Of a stretch of 14,414 bases of DNA, positions 4,865 to 12,519 are shown piece after piece. The notes under the pieces are model-generated. The model made no database searches. It worked only from the letters and a program-made list of their open reading frames with translations, and was not told the origin of the DNA. The stretch comes from JBDTLH01 sp039934875. GTDB lineage: Bacteria > Acidobacteriota > Terriglobia > Terriglobales > Acidobacteriaceae. Location of the stretch: the NCBI GenBank assembly GCA_039934875.1, contig JBDTLH010000367.1, positions 1 to 14,414 of the forward strand, in the 5' to 3' direction. Both the position numbers and the translations under genes were made by a program. How positions within the stretch are numbered: position 1 is the stretch's first letter; each line of letters starts with the position of its first letter.

Positions 4865-6562
4865 ATGTCTCCGGAGGCAGGTCTGCTCGGCTCTCGTTTT
4901 ATCGCTATTTCCCGGGTTGTTGTGCTGGCAAGCGCGGTAGCCATGTCGGCGTTGTGGCCTGCGCCGGTATCGGTGTACGCGCAATCCATTCAGTTACACA
5001 AGCATAAGAAGAAAGAAAAAGCGGAAGTTGTCGCGCCCGCCAAGCCGCAGGATCCCGGGCACGTGCTGGCCAACGCCGACCAGAAGCTCACGGTGGGCCC
5101 CAACGAGACTTTTTTCGCGATCTTCGCGGCGCTCAATGCGTGCGGGTACGATCAGGAGCTCGACAAATCCAACCCGCTGCGCAAGACCATTCGGGATGAG
5201 GTACAGGAGCGGCTACAAGCGTCTTCCGCCGCTCAACTGGCCGCCACGCAAGTGTGCAGCTTCTACCATGACCACGATCTGGGCGATGCGTCGCGCAATC
5301 TGGCGCAATACGTCTCTCTGGGATTGTTCACCACGCAGCCGCCTAACATTGTGGCTGCGGTAAAAGAGGCCGATCTGCCGCCCGACGCGGGCGGGGTGCT
5401 GGGCTTTCTGCCGCTGCTGCAGCGCTTCTACGATGCGGCGAATTTGCATGAGCTATGGCTGCGCCATCAGGGCGACTACGATCAGATAATCGGACGCATC
5501 CATGACCCTCTGCACGAGATGATTGTGCAGACCGATCTTTATCTCAAGCAAGCATTCACCGGAGTTGCCGACCGGCGCTTCGCCGTGATCGTTGCCCCGC
5601 AGGGCTCGCCAGGGCAGGTGAACGCGCGCAATTACGGAAGCGACTACTACATCGTGGTTTCGCCGGATGCGAGCGATGGGTTGAAGCTCGATCAGATCCG
5701 CCACACTTATCTGCATTATGTGCTGGACCCGTATGCGCTCTCGCGCGGCAGCTCCATGCGCCGCCTGCAACCGCTGCTCGATTCGGTGCGCACCGCCCCG
5801 CTCGATGACGCCTATAAGAGCGATATCACGCTGCTGGTGATCGAATCGCTGATCAAAGCAACCGAAGCGCGCATGATTAAGCCCGAACAGGCGATCTCAA
5901 AGACTGATAAGAAGGAAGCCGAGGCGCAGCAGGCGGCACTAGAGGCGAACCGCAGCGCGGTGGTGGATCAGGCGATGGCGCAGGGATACATCCTGACCCG
6001 TTATTTCTACGGGCGGCTGGCGGAATTCGAAAAAGGCCCGACCAGTTTCAAAGATGACTTTGGAGACATGATTTACGCGATCAATGTTCCGGAGCAGAAG
6101 AAGATTGCGGAGAATACCAACTTCGCGGCGCAGTCTTCGCGCGAAGTTCTGGCCAAGTCCGAGGTGGCCGGGGGGCACGGGATCCAACTGGCGGAGCAGA
6201 AGCTCGCGCAGGGGGATTACCGCAACGCGCAACGGCTGGCGCAAGAAGTGGTGGACGCGGAAGGCCCTGAATCGGGTCGCGCACTCTTCGTGCTCGCCCT
6301 TACTTCATCGAAGGAGGGCGAGATGCAGGAGGCGCGCAGTTATTTCGAGCGCACTTTGCAGGTGGCTAAGGACCCGCACCTGATCGCCTGGTCGCACATC
6401 TATCTGGGCAGGATCGCCGATATACAGGATGATCGTGAAACGGCGCTGCGGCAGTATAGCTCGGCCCTGAACTCGGGCGACGAGGCGGCGGATACCAAGG
6501 CGGCGGCGCAGAAGGGACTCGACCATCCTTTGCAGCCGCCCAAGAGCGCGCAGAAGAACTAG
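4865..6562 (+). CDS. Exported TPR-repeat protein of unknown function
   Basis: I do not recognise a named family for the central part of this 565-residue protein. Residues 11-39 form a signal peptide with probable cleavage at VYA|QS (39/40), followed by a very basic stretch (HKHKKKEKAE), so it is exported. The middle region (about 70-400) contains IRHTYLHYVLDPYA at 278-291. This resembles a zinc-peptidase HExxH helix with the catalytic glutamate replaced by threonine, so any metallopeptidase ancestry would be inactive. Residues about 436-545 form roughly three TPR units (LAEQKLAQGDYRNAQRLAQE; ALTSSKEGEMQEARSYFERT; YLGRIADIQDDRETALRQYS), usually protein-interaction scaffolds. The ATG at 4865 lacks a well-placed Shine-Dalgarno (AAGGA is 16 bases upstream), but the signal peptide begins sensibly from it. 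Rnc follows after 49 bases, so co-transcription is likely. An envelope role is inferred only from export and neighbours. Confidence 0.85.
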   Translation: MSPEAGLLGSRFIAISRVVVLASAVAMSALWPAPVSVYAQSIQLHKHKKKEKAEVVAPAKPQDPGHVLANADQKLTVGPNETFFAIFAALNACGYDQELDKSNPLRKTIRDEVQERLQASSAAQLAATQVCSFYHDHDLGDASRNLAQYVSLGLFTTQPPNIVAAVKEADLPPDAGGVLGFLPLLQRFYDAANLHELWLRHQGDYDQIIGRIHDPLHEMIVQTDLYLKQAFTGVADRRFAVIVAPQGSPGQVNARNYGSDYYIVVSPDASDGLKLDQIRHTYLHYVLDPYALSRGSSMRRLQPLLDSVRTAPLDDAYKSDITLLVIESLIKATEARMIKPEQAISKTDKKEAEAQQAALEANRSAVVDQAMAQGYILTRYFYGRLAEFEKGPTSFKDDFGDMIYAINVPEQKKIAENTNFAAQSSREVLAKSEVAGGHGIQLAEQKLAQGDYRNAQRLAQEVVDAEGPESGRALFVLALTSSKEGEMQEARSYFERTLQVAKDPHLIAWSHIYLGRIADIQDDRETALRQYSSALNSGDEAADTKAAAQKGLDHPLQPPKSAQKN

Positions 6563-6611
6563 AGGTCATGGCTACGACGCGGGTACAGCAGCGCGGAGAT
6601 AATAACTTTTA

Positions 6612-7343
6612 TTGCACGATAACGTCGAACTCGCCCGCAGGTTGCGCCATGGCTTTGAGCGTCCGGAGTTGCTGCGGCAGGCGCTGACGCACAGCTCCTT
6701 TGCCAATGAACACCCGGAGAGCGACGGCAAGGCTGAAGAAGACAATGAACAGCTTGAGTTCCTTGGGGACGCAGTACTCAGCCTGGCGACCAGCGATTAT
6801 TTGTTTCGCAAGTTTCCCCACTATAGCGAAGGCCAGCTCTCGAAGTTGCGGGCTTATCTGGTCAGCTCGCGGCATCTGATTAAAGTGGCTGAGGCGATCG
6901 AACTGGGCAGATTTATTCGCCTGGGGCGAGGCGAAGAGCGTAGCGGCGGACGCGATAAACAGGTGGTTTTGGCCGATTGTGTCGAGGCGATCATCGCGGC
7001 GCTTTATCTGGATGGCGGCATCGAGGCCGCGGGCCGGTTCATCGTGGCAGAGATACTTGTGCCTGAACTCGAACGCATGGGACCCGACCCCGCCGCGCGC
7101 AATCACACGGATTACAAATCCGAGCTGCAAGAGTTGCTGCAAGGCCTGGGCCATGCGCAGCCGGTGTATCAGGTGGCGGCGCAGTCCGGGCCCGAACACA
7201 GCAAGATTTTTACCATTGAGCTGCACGTGAACGGCGGGCACATAGTCAAAGCGGAAGGCAAGAGCAAGAAGTCGGCCGAGCAACGGGCAGCGGAGCTGGC
7301 TCTCGATTATTTGCGTACCCATCCTCTAGAGGCGGGTGAGTGA
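6612..7343 (+). CDS. rnc: Ribonuclease III
   Basis: RNase III cleaves double-stranded RNA in rRNA maturation and mRNA/antisense turnover. The 243-residue product has the catalytic domain (about 5-150) with the signature EQLEFLGDAVLS. Active-site acids E49, D53, D122 (ADCVEAIIAA) and E125 are all present. A dsRNA-binding domain spans about 166-236 (DYKSELQELLQ, then KKSAEQRAAELAL). Length is typical. The start is TTG at 6612: an in-frame stop lies nine bases upstream, and no ATG or GTG precedes the conserved LTHSSF region. The nearest purine-rich site, GGAG (6595-6598), is 13 bases away, a little far. The stop overlaps the GTG of the following lepB by three bases, indicating translational coupling. 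Rnc next to lepB is a recurrent bacterial arrangement. Confidence 0.96.
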   Translation: MHDNVELARRLRHGFERPELLRQALTHSSFANEHPESDGKAEEDNEQLEFLGDAVLSLATSDYLFRKFPHYSEGQLSKLRAYLVSSRHLIKVAEAIELGRFIRLGRGEERSGGRDKQVVLADCVEAIIAALYLDGGIEAAGRFIVAEILVPELERMGPDPAARNHTDYKSELQELLQGLGHAQPVYQVAAQSGPEHSKIFTIELHVNGGHIVKAEGKSKKSAEQRAAELALDYLRTHPLEAGE

Positions 7344-8119
7344 GCACAACGTTGCCAACTCCGCCAACTCCGGCAGTGGCGCAAGCTGCGCCGGGCAAGA
7401 ACGGTCCCGGGCGAGGTTATCTGTGGCTCTCGGCGGTGCAGGCGCTGATAAAGATTGTGGTGGTCGCCCTGTTCGTGATCACCTTCGTGGTGCAGGCGTT
7501 CCGTATTCCTTCGGCGTCCATGAAGAACACACTGTTGGTGGGTGATTACCTGTTGGTGGATAAAGAGCACTTCGGCAGCAGCCCCCTGTTTTCCAAACTG
7601 CTTCCCTATGACACCATCAAACGCGATGACATCATCGTCTTTCGCTTTCCGGTGGATCCGCAACAGCATTTCGTAAAGCGGGTAATCGGAATTCCCGGAG
7701 ACCGCATCAGGCTGGTGCATTCCACCGTTTTCGTGAATGGCAAACGGCTGGATGAGCCTTACGCGATCCATGAATCATCGCGCTACGATTCGTATAACAA
7801 CGATTTTCCCGATGGGCGCTATGTTCGGCCCAACGTCGAAGCCAACTGGTACGTGGAGATGCACAAATTGATCGACGAGCGGGGCGAGCTGATTGTGCCT
7901 GAAGGATATTATTTCGTGCTCGGCGATAATCGTGATGACTCGGAGGATTCGCGATACTGGGGCTTTGTTCCCCGGGAAAATGTTTTAGGGCGGCCCCTGG
8001 TAATCTATTTTTCAATCAATCAGGATGAAGCGCAGGGAGCATTGCGGCGCTGGAGTGATCTGATGGAGCACTTTCCCGAATCAGTGCGCTGGGGGCGGTG
8101 CCTGCACCTGGTATTTTGA
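7340..8119 (+). CDS. lepB: Signal peptidase I (copy 1)
   Basis: Signal peptidase I removes signal peptides from exported preproteins at the outer face of the inner membrane. After a proline/alanine-rich N-tail (1-26), one membrane segment spans about 28-52. The catalytic serine is S60 in IPSASM and the general-base lysine K113 in FVKRVIGIPGD. The box-E motif LGDNRDDSEDSRYWGFVP (194-211) is intact. The 259-residue length is normal for a single-span enzyme. The start is GTG at 7340, coupled to the end of rnc, with GAGG at 7329-7332 as a possible ribosome-binding site. It is clearly more diverged than the two copies downstream: it lacks their EFLSSTSA leader and has a different 74-95 region. It is probably the ancestral rnc-linked copy. 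Assignment is firm; substrate preference is unknown. Confidence 0.95.
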   Translation: MSTTLPTPPTPAVAQAAPGKNGPGRGYLWLSAVQALIKIVVVALFVITFVVQAFRIPSASMKNTLLVGDYLLVDKEHFGSSPLFSKLLPYDTIKRDDIIVFRFPVDPQQHFVKRVIGIPGDRIRLVHSTVFVNGKRLDEPYAIHESSRYDSYNNDFPDGRYVRPNVEANWYVEMHKLIDERGELIVPEGYYFVLGDNRDDSEDSRYWGFVPRENVLGRPLVIYFSINQDEAQGALRRWSDLMEHFPESVRWGRCLHLVF

Positions 8120-8177
8120 GGTGTATGCCCAATAGAGCGCCCGGGCAGACAAAAACGGGACGATGATAAACGGGATA

Positions 8178-8215
8178 AACGGTGATTAGAAACAGCCCTG
8201 TTCTGCATCACCGTT
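8178..8215. repeat. Inverted repeat between lepB copies 1 and 2
   Basis: AACGGTGAT (8178-8186) and ATCACCGTT (8207-8215) form a perfect nine-base dyad around a 20-base loop, with weaker complementarity continuing outward. It sits about 60 bases after the lepB copy 1 stop and may end or stabilise that transcript. There is no T-run. Confidence 0.5.
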
Positions 8216-8293
8216 CATCTTCGTTCATCCTCGTCCTCATAATATTCGTGATGCACTGCTATGCAGGGAAAGAGCATTGCAATCGGCGGAAGG

Positions 8294-8389
8294 TGATAAA
8301 CTGCTCTTTCCGCACATCTTTATCTTCCCTGCTATCTTCCCTGCTTTGTCTGCTCTGCGCATCGCGATGAAATGTGAGAACCTAACCCA
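8294..8389 (+). promoter_or_regulatory. Leader of lepB copy 2, conserved with that of copy 3
   Basis: This leader shares TGATAAACTGCT (8294-8305) and TGTGAGA-ACCTAACCCA (8373-8389) with the region before lepB copy 3 (9182-9193 and 9232-9248). Between these it contains a perfect tandem 12-bp repeat, TATCTTCCCTGC (8321-8332 and 8333-8344), absent from the shorter copy 3 leader. Conservation outside the coding region suggests shared promoter or translation signals carried along by the duplication. TAAACT (8297-8302) could be a -10 box, but no good -35 was found. Confidence 0.5.
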
Positions 8390-9160
8390 TTGATCTGGAC
8401 GACCCACAAAGACCACTCGAAGCCTGAAAAGAAAAAAGAGACGCCGATGGAATTCCTCAGCTCCACGTCGGCGATTATCGTGATCGCACTGTTCATCATG
8501 ACCTTTATCTTTCAAAACTTCGAGATTCCATCAAGCTCCATGGTCAAGGCGCTGCTGGTGGGAGATCATGTTGTGGTGGACCGCACCCTGCTTGCTCCGA
8601 AGGACACCTGGGCGCCGTTCGTTCCGTACCGTGATCCCCGGCACGGAGACATCTTCGTGTTTTTCAAGCCCACCGAGCCCGGGCTGCACCTGGTGAAGCG
8701 GGTGATCGGAGTCCCCGGCGATCATATACATCTCAAGGATGGGGTCCTTTATCGCAACGGGGAAGAGGTGGATGAGCCATACGTGCAGCGCAACGGCACC
8801 TACGATGATTATCGCGATAATTTTCCGGATGTTGCCGCGTCATTGTCCAATGTTCCGTTGGATGCGGAGTGGCGCTACACGCTAGATAGCCATGTGCAAA
8901 ACGGAGACCTGGTGGTGCCGCCCGGCTACTACTTCGCCATGGGCGACAACCGCGACGTGAGTCTGGACAGCCGCTATTGGGGATTCGTCCCGCGCGGGAA
9001 CATCGTGGGACGTCCGCTGTTTGTATATTGGTCGTTTGAGACCCCCGAAAACCAGTGGGAGCAGACCGCGGTCGGCGATCGCATCGGATTCTTCAGCCAT
9101 ACGGTGCTGCACTTTTTCGATCAGACGCGGTGGGCGCGCACCTTGCATCTGGTGAATTAG
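8390..9160 (+). CDS. lepB: Signal peptidase I (copy 2)
   Basis: A second membrane-anchored signal peptidase with an intact Ser/Lys pair: S50 in IPSSSM and K103 in LVKRVIGVPGD. A single span lies at about 25-45 after a basic N-tail (KPEKKKETP). Box E is MGDNRDVSLDSRYWGFVP (184-201). The 256-residue product aligns without gaps to copy 3, with about 183 of 256 identical residues by hand count. The start is TTG at 8390. An internal ATG (codon 20, 8447) is possible, but codons 1-19 are conserved as protein between copies, and an in-frame stop at 8375 prevents further extension. The sequence around the TTG is nearly identical to that of copy 3. The 270-base gap before it suggests its own promoter. 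Gene duplicate, not a fragment. Confidence 0.95.
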   Translation: MIWTTHKDHSKPEKKKETPMEFLSSTSAIIVIALFIMTFIFQNFEIPSSSMVKALLVGDHVVVDRTLLAPKDTWAPFVPYRDPRHGDIFVFFKPTEPGLHLVKRVIGVPGDHIHLKDGVLYRNGEEVDEPYVQRNGTYDDYRDNFPDVAASLSNVPLDAEWRYTLDSHVQNGDLVVPPGYYFAMGDNRDVSLDSRYWGFVPRGNIVGRPLFVYWSFETPENQWEQTAVGDRIGFFSHTVLHFFDQTRWARTLHLVN

Positions 9161-9181
9161 CGGAAGAACGATAATCGTGAA

Positions 9182-9248
9182 TGATAAACTGCTAGTTCCA
9201 GCATCTTCCCCTTTCCTGTGCATCCACGAAGTGTGAGAGCCTAACCCA
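9182..9248 (+). promoter_or_regulatory. Leader of lepB copy 3
   Basis: This is the homologue of the copy 2 leader: TGATAAACTGCT at 9182-9193 and TGTGAGA-GCCTAACCCA at 9232-9248, directly before TTG. The stretch between is about 29 bases shorter than in copy 2 and lacks the tandem 12-bp repeat. It is an 88-base intergenic gap in all, so copy 3 may have its own promoter or may be read through from copy 2. Confidence 0.5.
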
Positions 9249-10019
9249 TTGATCTGGTCGAGAAATAAAGACATAGCGAAGCCGGCAAAGAAGAATGAGA
9301 CGCCGATGGAGTTCCTCAGCTCCACCTCGGCGGTGCTGGTGGTGGGACTCTTCATTATTACCTTTATCATTCAGGCATTTGAAATTCCGTCGGCTTCGAT
9401 GGTGAAGACGCTATTGATCGGCGATCATTTGTTTGTGGACCGGCTTACGTTTTCTCCCAAGAGCGACTGGGCGCCATTCGTGCGTTACCGGCATCCTCAA
9501 GACGGCGATGTTTTTGTTTTTTATTCGGTGACCGAGCCCGGTTTGCATCTGGTGAAGCGGGTGATCGGCGTCCCCGGAGACCACATTCATCTGCAGGACG
9601 GCGTGGTCTATCGCAACGGGCAGAAGCTGGATCAACCTTATGTGGTACGCAACGGGACGTACGATCCTTACCGTGACAACTTCCCTTCCGTGCCGGCGTC
9701 GCTCTCTCCGGTGCCGCTGACGCCGGAGTGGCGGCTAACGCTGGAATCGCACATTCAGAATGGGGAGCTGGTGGTCCCTCCCGGGTATTATTTCGCCATG
9801 GGCGATAATCGCGACAACAGTTATGACAGCCGTTACTGGGGGTTCGTGCCGCAAGAGAACCTGGTGGGACGCCCACTCTTTATCTATTGGTCGTTCATAA
9901 CCTCTGACCAGCAATATACGCGCACATCGTTTAGCGACCGGGTGGGGTTCATCGGGCACGTGGTGCTCCACTTTTTTGACCAGACCCGCTGGTCGCGGAC
10001 GCTGCGGCTGGTGCGCTGA
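9249..10019 (+). CDS. lepB: Signal peptidase I (copy 3)
   Basis: A third signal peptidase, tandem duplicate of copy 2. The catalytic S50 (IPSASM) and K103 (LVKRVIGVPGD) are present, as is box E MGDNRDNSYDSRYWGFVP (184-201); one span lies at about 25-45. Length is 256 residues. Conservation with copy 2 is densest at 101-112 and 170-200 around the catalytic core. It is weakest at 61-75 and 217-230, surface segments that might tune substrate choice. The start is TTG at 9249, chosen by the same reasoning as for copy 2. The AsmA-family gene begins five bases after the stop, so the two are probably one operon. All three copies share a C-terminal RW-x-R-x-L-x-LV ending, except for small changes in copy 1 (RWGRCLHLVF). 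Confidence 0.95.
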   Translation: MIWSRNKDIAKPAKKNETPMEFLSSTSAVLVVGLFIITFIIQAFEIPSASMVKTLLIGDHLFVDRLTFSPKSDWAPFVRYRHPQDGDVFVFYSVTEPGLHLVKRVIGVPGDHIHLQDGVVYRNGQKLDQPYVVRNGTYDPYRDNFPSVPASLSPVPLTPEWRLTLESHIQNGELVVPPGYYFAMGDNRDNSYDSRYWGFVPQENLVGRPLFIYWSFITSDQQYTRTSFSDRVGFIGHVVLHFFDQTRWSRTLRLVR

Positions 10020-10024
10020 GCGAG

Positions 10025-12517
10025 ATGGGCCGGGAACGAAAGCTGCAAATCGCGCTGCTGGTGATTTTGTTGCTGATTGGCGGATTCGTAGTGCCGGGAT
10101 TCGTTCACCTCAACCGGCAAAAGGCGCGGCTCTCGCAGACGCTCAGCATGGAACTCGGTCGCGACGTTAGCATGGGCGACATCAGCCTTCGGCTACTGCC
10201 AGCGCCGGGATTCAGCATCGATCACGGGTTCGCCATCGCGGATGACCCGAAGTTCAGCGCCGAGCCGCTGCTGCGCGCCGATTCGGTGAGCGCCGACGTC
10301 CGCCTCTCCTCGCTGTGGCGCGGGCGCATCGAGATCGCGAAGATTTCCTTCGCCAGCCCCAGCCTGAACCTGGTACGCAACCGAGACGGCAAATGGAACC
10401 TGGAATCACTGCTGCTGCGGGCATCGCAGATTCCTTCTGCGCCGACTTCGCAGAAGCACGCGGAGGCGCGCCCGCGCTTCCCCTATATCGAGGCGGAAAA
10501 CGGACGCATCAATTTCAAATCGGGAGACATCAAATCACCGTTCGCGCTAACAGAGGCTGACTTCAGCTTCTATCTCGAATCCGACGACCGCTGGAGCGCG
10601 CGGCTCGATGGCAAGCCCATGCGCACCGACATGCCGATGTCGGATACGGGCAGCATGCAGGTTGACGCCCGCCTGGGCCGGGCTGCATCGCTGGGAGCGA
10701 TTCCGGTAGAAGGCACACTGCGCCTTCAGGATGCGCAGCTCGGGCAGATCTCCAAGCTGCTCTTTGGCGCCGATGAAGGATGGCGCGGGGCGCTCAATGC
10801 GGACTTCTCCGCGCGCGGGCGCCTGGATCATCTGCAACTCGCCTCCAGACTGCGGATCAATCAGTTTCGCCGTTTCGATGTGGCGGCGACGGATTCGCTC
10901 TCGCTCTCCGCGGATTGCAGCGGATATCTCGATTACATGCTGAATCCAAGCGGCGACGCGCGTCGCAAGCTGGACGGAATCGCCTGCGCGGCCCCCCTGG
11001 GCGATGGGACCCTGGGGATCTATGGCTCATATTCCTACGGCGCGGGTACGCCCGATTACGATCTGACCCTGCAGGCTCATGCTCTTCCCGCGGGGCAGCT
11101 CGCGCTGATCTATCGCAACGTGAGCCAGAACGTGGCTTCTGACCTGCAGGCCCAGGGCGTCGCCGAAGTGAATTTTAATTTCAAGCGGGCCCCCGGCGTG
11201 CCGGAGCGCATCGTCGGTAACGGCGCGATCGTGGATCTGCGCATCAGTTCTTCCAGTCTCGCCGCTCCGGTCACGGTGAATTCGCCGGTGCTGCTCGAAG
11301 CCAATCCATTCCCGCAAGGGCCTAACGCCCGCCCGCCGGGCGTAATTGCGATTGTTCCCTTTACGCTCTCCGGCATCGGGACGATTACCGGCACCCTCAG
11401 CTCAGCTCTGTTTCAAGTGGGGCTGAAAGCTGATGCGGAGGTCCCAACCCTGCTCCACCTGGGCCGGATCTTCGGTATGTCGATACCCTTCACGGCGCAG
11501 CAGGGACACGCGACCGGTGATCTATCGATCGCCGGCCATTGGACCGGATTTCAGCCAGCCGCTGTAACCGGCGAACTCGAGCTCGCGAATGTCTCCAGCG
11601 GAAAAGACAACCAGGAGCTGCGCATCGCCTCCGCGCATTTAACGCTCACCGGCGCGGCCGCGCAATTGCGCAACCTGCATGCATCTTTTCCTTCCGCCAA
11701 TCTAGACGCCACCGGAGACATCGCTGTTGCCCGGCCCTGTCCGATCGCCTTCGATTGCCGCTTCGACGCCAACCTGCGCTTCAATCAGGTGGATATCGCA
11801 AAATTGAGGCCGCTGCTTTCGCAGGATGATCAAGGGTTCTTCGGCAATCTCTTCAACCGTGGGCCGCTGAGCTGGATGACTGATAACCGCGATACCCTCT
11901 CCCGGCTGAAAGTCGCCGGCGATCTCCGCATTGACCACTTGCAGGACGCGGCTTTCGCGGTTGCGGAGAATGGCGCAACCAACTTCCGCCTCGCTGATGG
12001 CAAGCTCACGCTCAGCAACACCAGCGCCTTCGTGGGCGGGGGCAAGCTTAGTTGCAACAAGGCTATCGCCGATTTCAGCGAAGCCACTCCCCGCTTCGCC
12101 TTCGCTGCCACGCTCGGTCATGTCAACGTGGTGTCGCTTCTGCGATTGAATCCGGCTGTCCCCACGAATGTCTCGGGCACTCTCAATGCTGATCTGCAAC
12201 TCTCATTTGAGGGCAGCGATTCCTCGGCGATGGCAAAGACCGCCTCCGGCGCGGCACATTTCGAGCTCCTCAACGGCAGCGTCAGCGACGCAAATGGCGC
12301 CTTCCGCTTCCACCGTATGGCGGGAAGGGGAGATATTGCCGGCCAGCGCATGGCGCTAAGCAATGGGAGCGCCACGCAATCCGCGGGGGCGCCCTGGCAA
12401 GCGGCTGGAAGCATCAACTTCGCGCGCAAGATGGAGCTCACCTTCACGCGCGGCCAGAACCACATAACCGTTACCGGGCCCCTCACCGGCGCTGCTCCGA
12501 AACTCGCATCCAAGTAG
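10025..12517 (+). CDS. AsmA-family inner-membrane/periplasmic protein
   Basis: AsmA-like proteins are anchored in the inner membrane and extend a long beta-rich groove into the periplasm; the family is implicated in lipid transport and outer-membrane homeostasis. The 830-residue product has an N-terminal membrane anchor (about 7-27). The recognisable AsmA N-terminal pattern follows: LGRDVSMGDISLRLLPAPGF (44-63), IADDPKFSAEPLLRADSVSA (71-90), then SLWRGRIEIAKISFASPSLNLVRNRDGKWN. The rest is repetitive beta-strand-like sequence. The C-terminal AsmA-type part includes the FRLADGKLTLSNTSAFVGGG, SGTLNADLQLSFEG and AAHFELLNGSVSDANGAFRF stretches. The ATG at 10025 is five bases after the lepB copy 3 stop. 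The small exported gene starts two bases after this stop. An outer-membrane function in this organism is inferred from the family. Confidence 0.88.
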   Translation: MGRERKLQIALLVILLLIGGFVVPGFVHLNRQKARLSQTLSMELGRDVSMGDISLRLLPAPGFSIDHGFAIADDPKFSAEPLLRADSVSADVRLSSLWRGRIEIAKISFASPSLNLVRNRDGKWNLESLLLRASQIPSAPTSQKHAEARPRFPYIEAENGRINFKSGDIKSPFALTEADFSFYLESDDRWSARLDGKPMRTDMPMSDTGSMQVDARLGRAASLGAIPVEGTLRLQDAQLGQISKLLFGADEGWRGALNADFSARGRLDHLQLASRLRINQFRRFDVAATDSLSLSADCSGYLDYMLNPSGDARRKLDGIACAAPLGDGTLGIYGSYSYGAGTPDYDLTLQAHALPAGQLALIYRNVSQNVASDLQAQGVAEVNFNFKRAPGVPERIVGNGAIVDLRISSSSLAAPVTVNSPVLLEANPFPQGPNARPPGVIAIVPFTLSGIGTITGTLSSALFQVGLKADAEVPTLLHLGRIFGMSIPFTAQQGHATGDLSIAGHWTGFQPAAVTGELELANVSSGKDNQELRIASAHLTLTGAAAQLRNLHASFPSANLDATGDIAVARPCPIAFDCRFDANLRFNQVDIAKLRPLLSQDDQGFFGNLFNRGPLSWMTDNRDTLSRLKVAGDLRIDHLQDAAFAVAENGATNFRLADGKLTLSNTSAFVGGGKLSCNKAIADFSEATPRFAFAATLGHVNVVSLLRLNPAVPTNVSGTLNADLQLSFEGSDSSAMAKTASGAAHFELLNGSVSDANGAFRFHRMAGRGDIAGQRMALSNGSATQSAGAPWQAAGSINFARKMELTFTRGQNHITVTGPLTGAAPKLASK

Positions 12518-12519
12518 CA

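Noticed and set aside
5702..5716. Active zinc protease site in the TPR protein
   Set aside because: The HTYLH sequence lacks the catalytic glutamate of HExxH, so protease activity is not supported.
6598..6614. GATAAT as a -10 box giving a leaderless rnc transcript from TTG
   Set aside because: The distance would fit, but no -35 or extended -10 element accompanies it, and rnc follows the TPR gene closely enough to be co-transcribed.
6609..7322. 237-codon minus-strand reading frame opposite rnc
   Set aside because: It mirrors rnc almost exactly and rnc has all catalytic residues, so the reverse frame is a by-product of codon composition.
8182..8370. 62-codon plus-strand reading frame between lepB copies 1 and 2
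   Set aside because: The product is serine/leucine-rich low complexity, overlaps an inverted repeat and the conserved leader of copy 2, and has no counterpart in the copy 3 leader.
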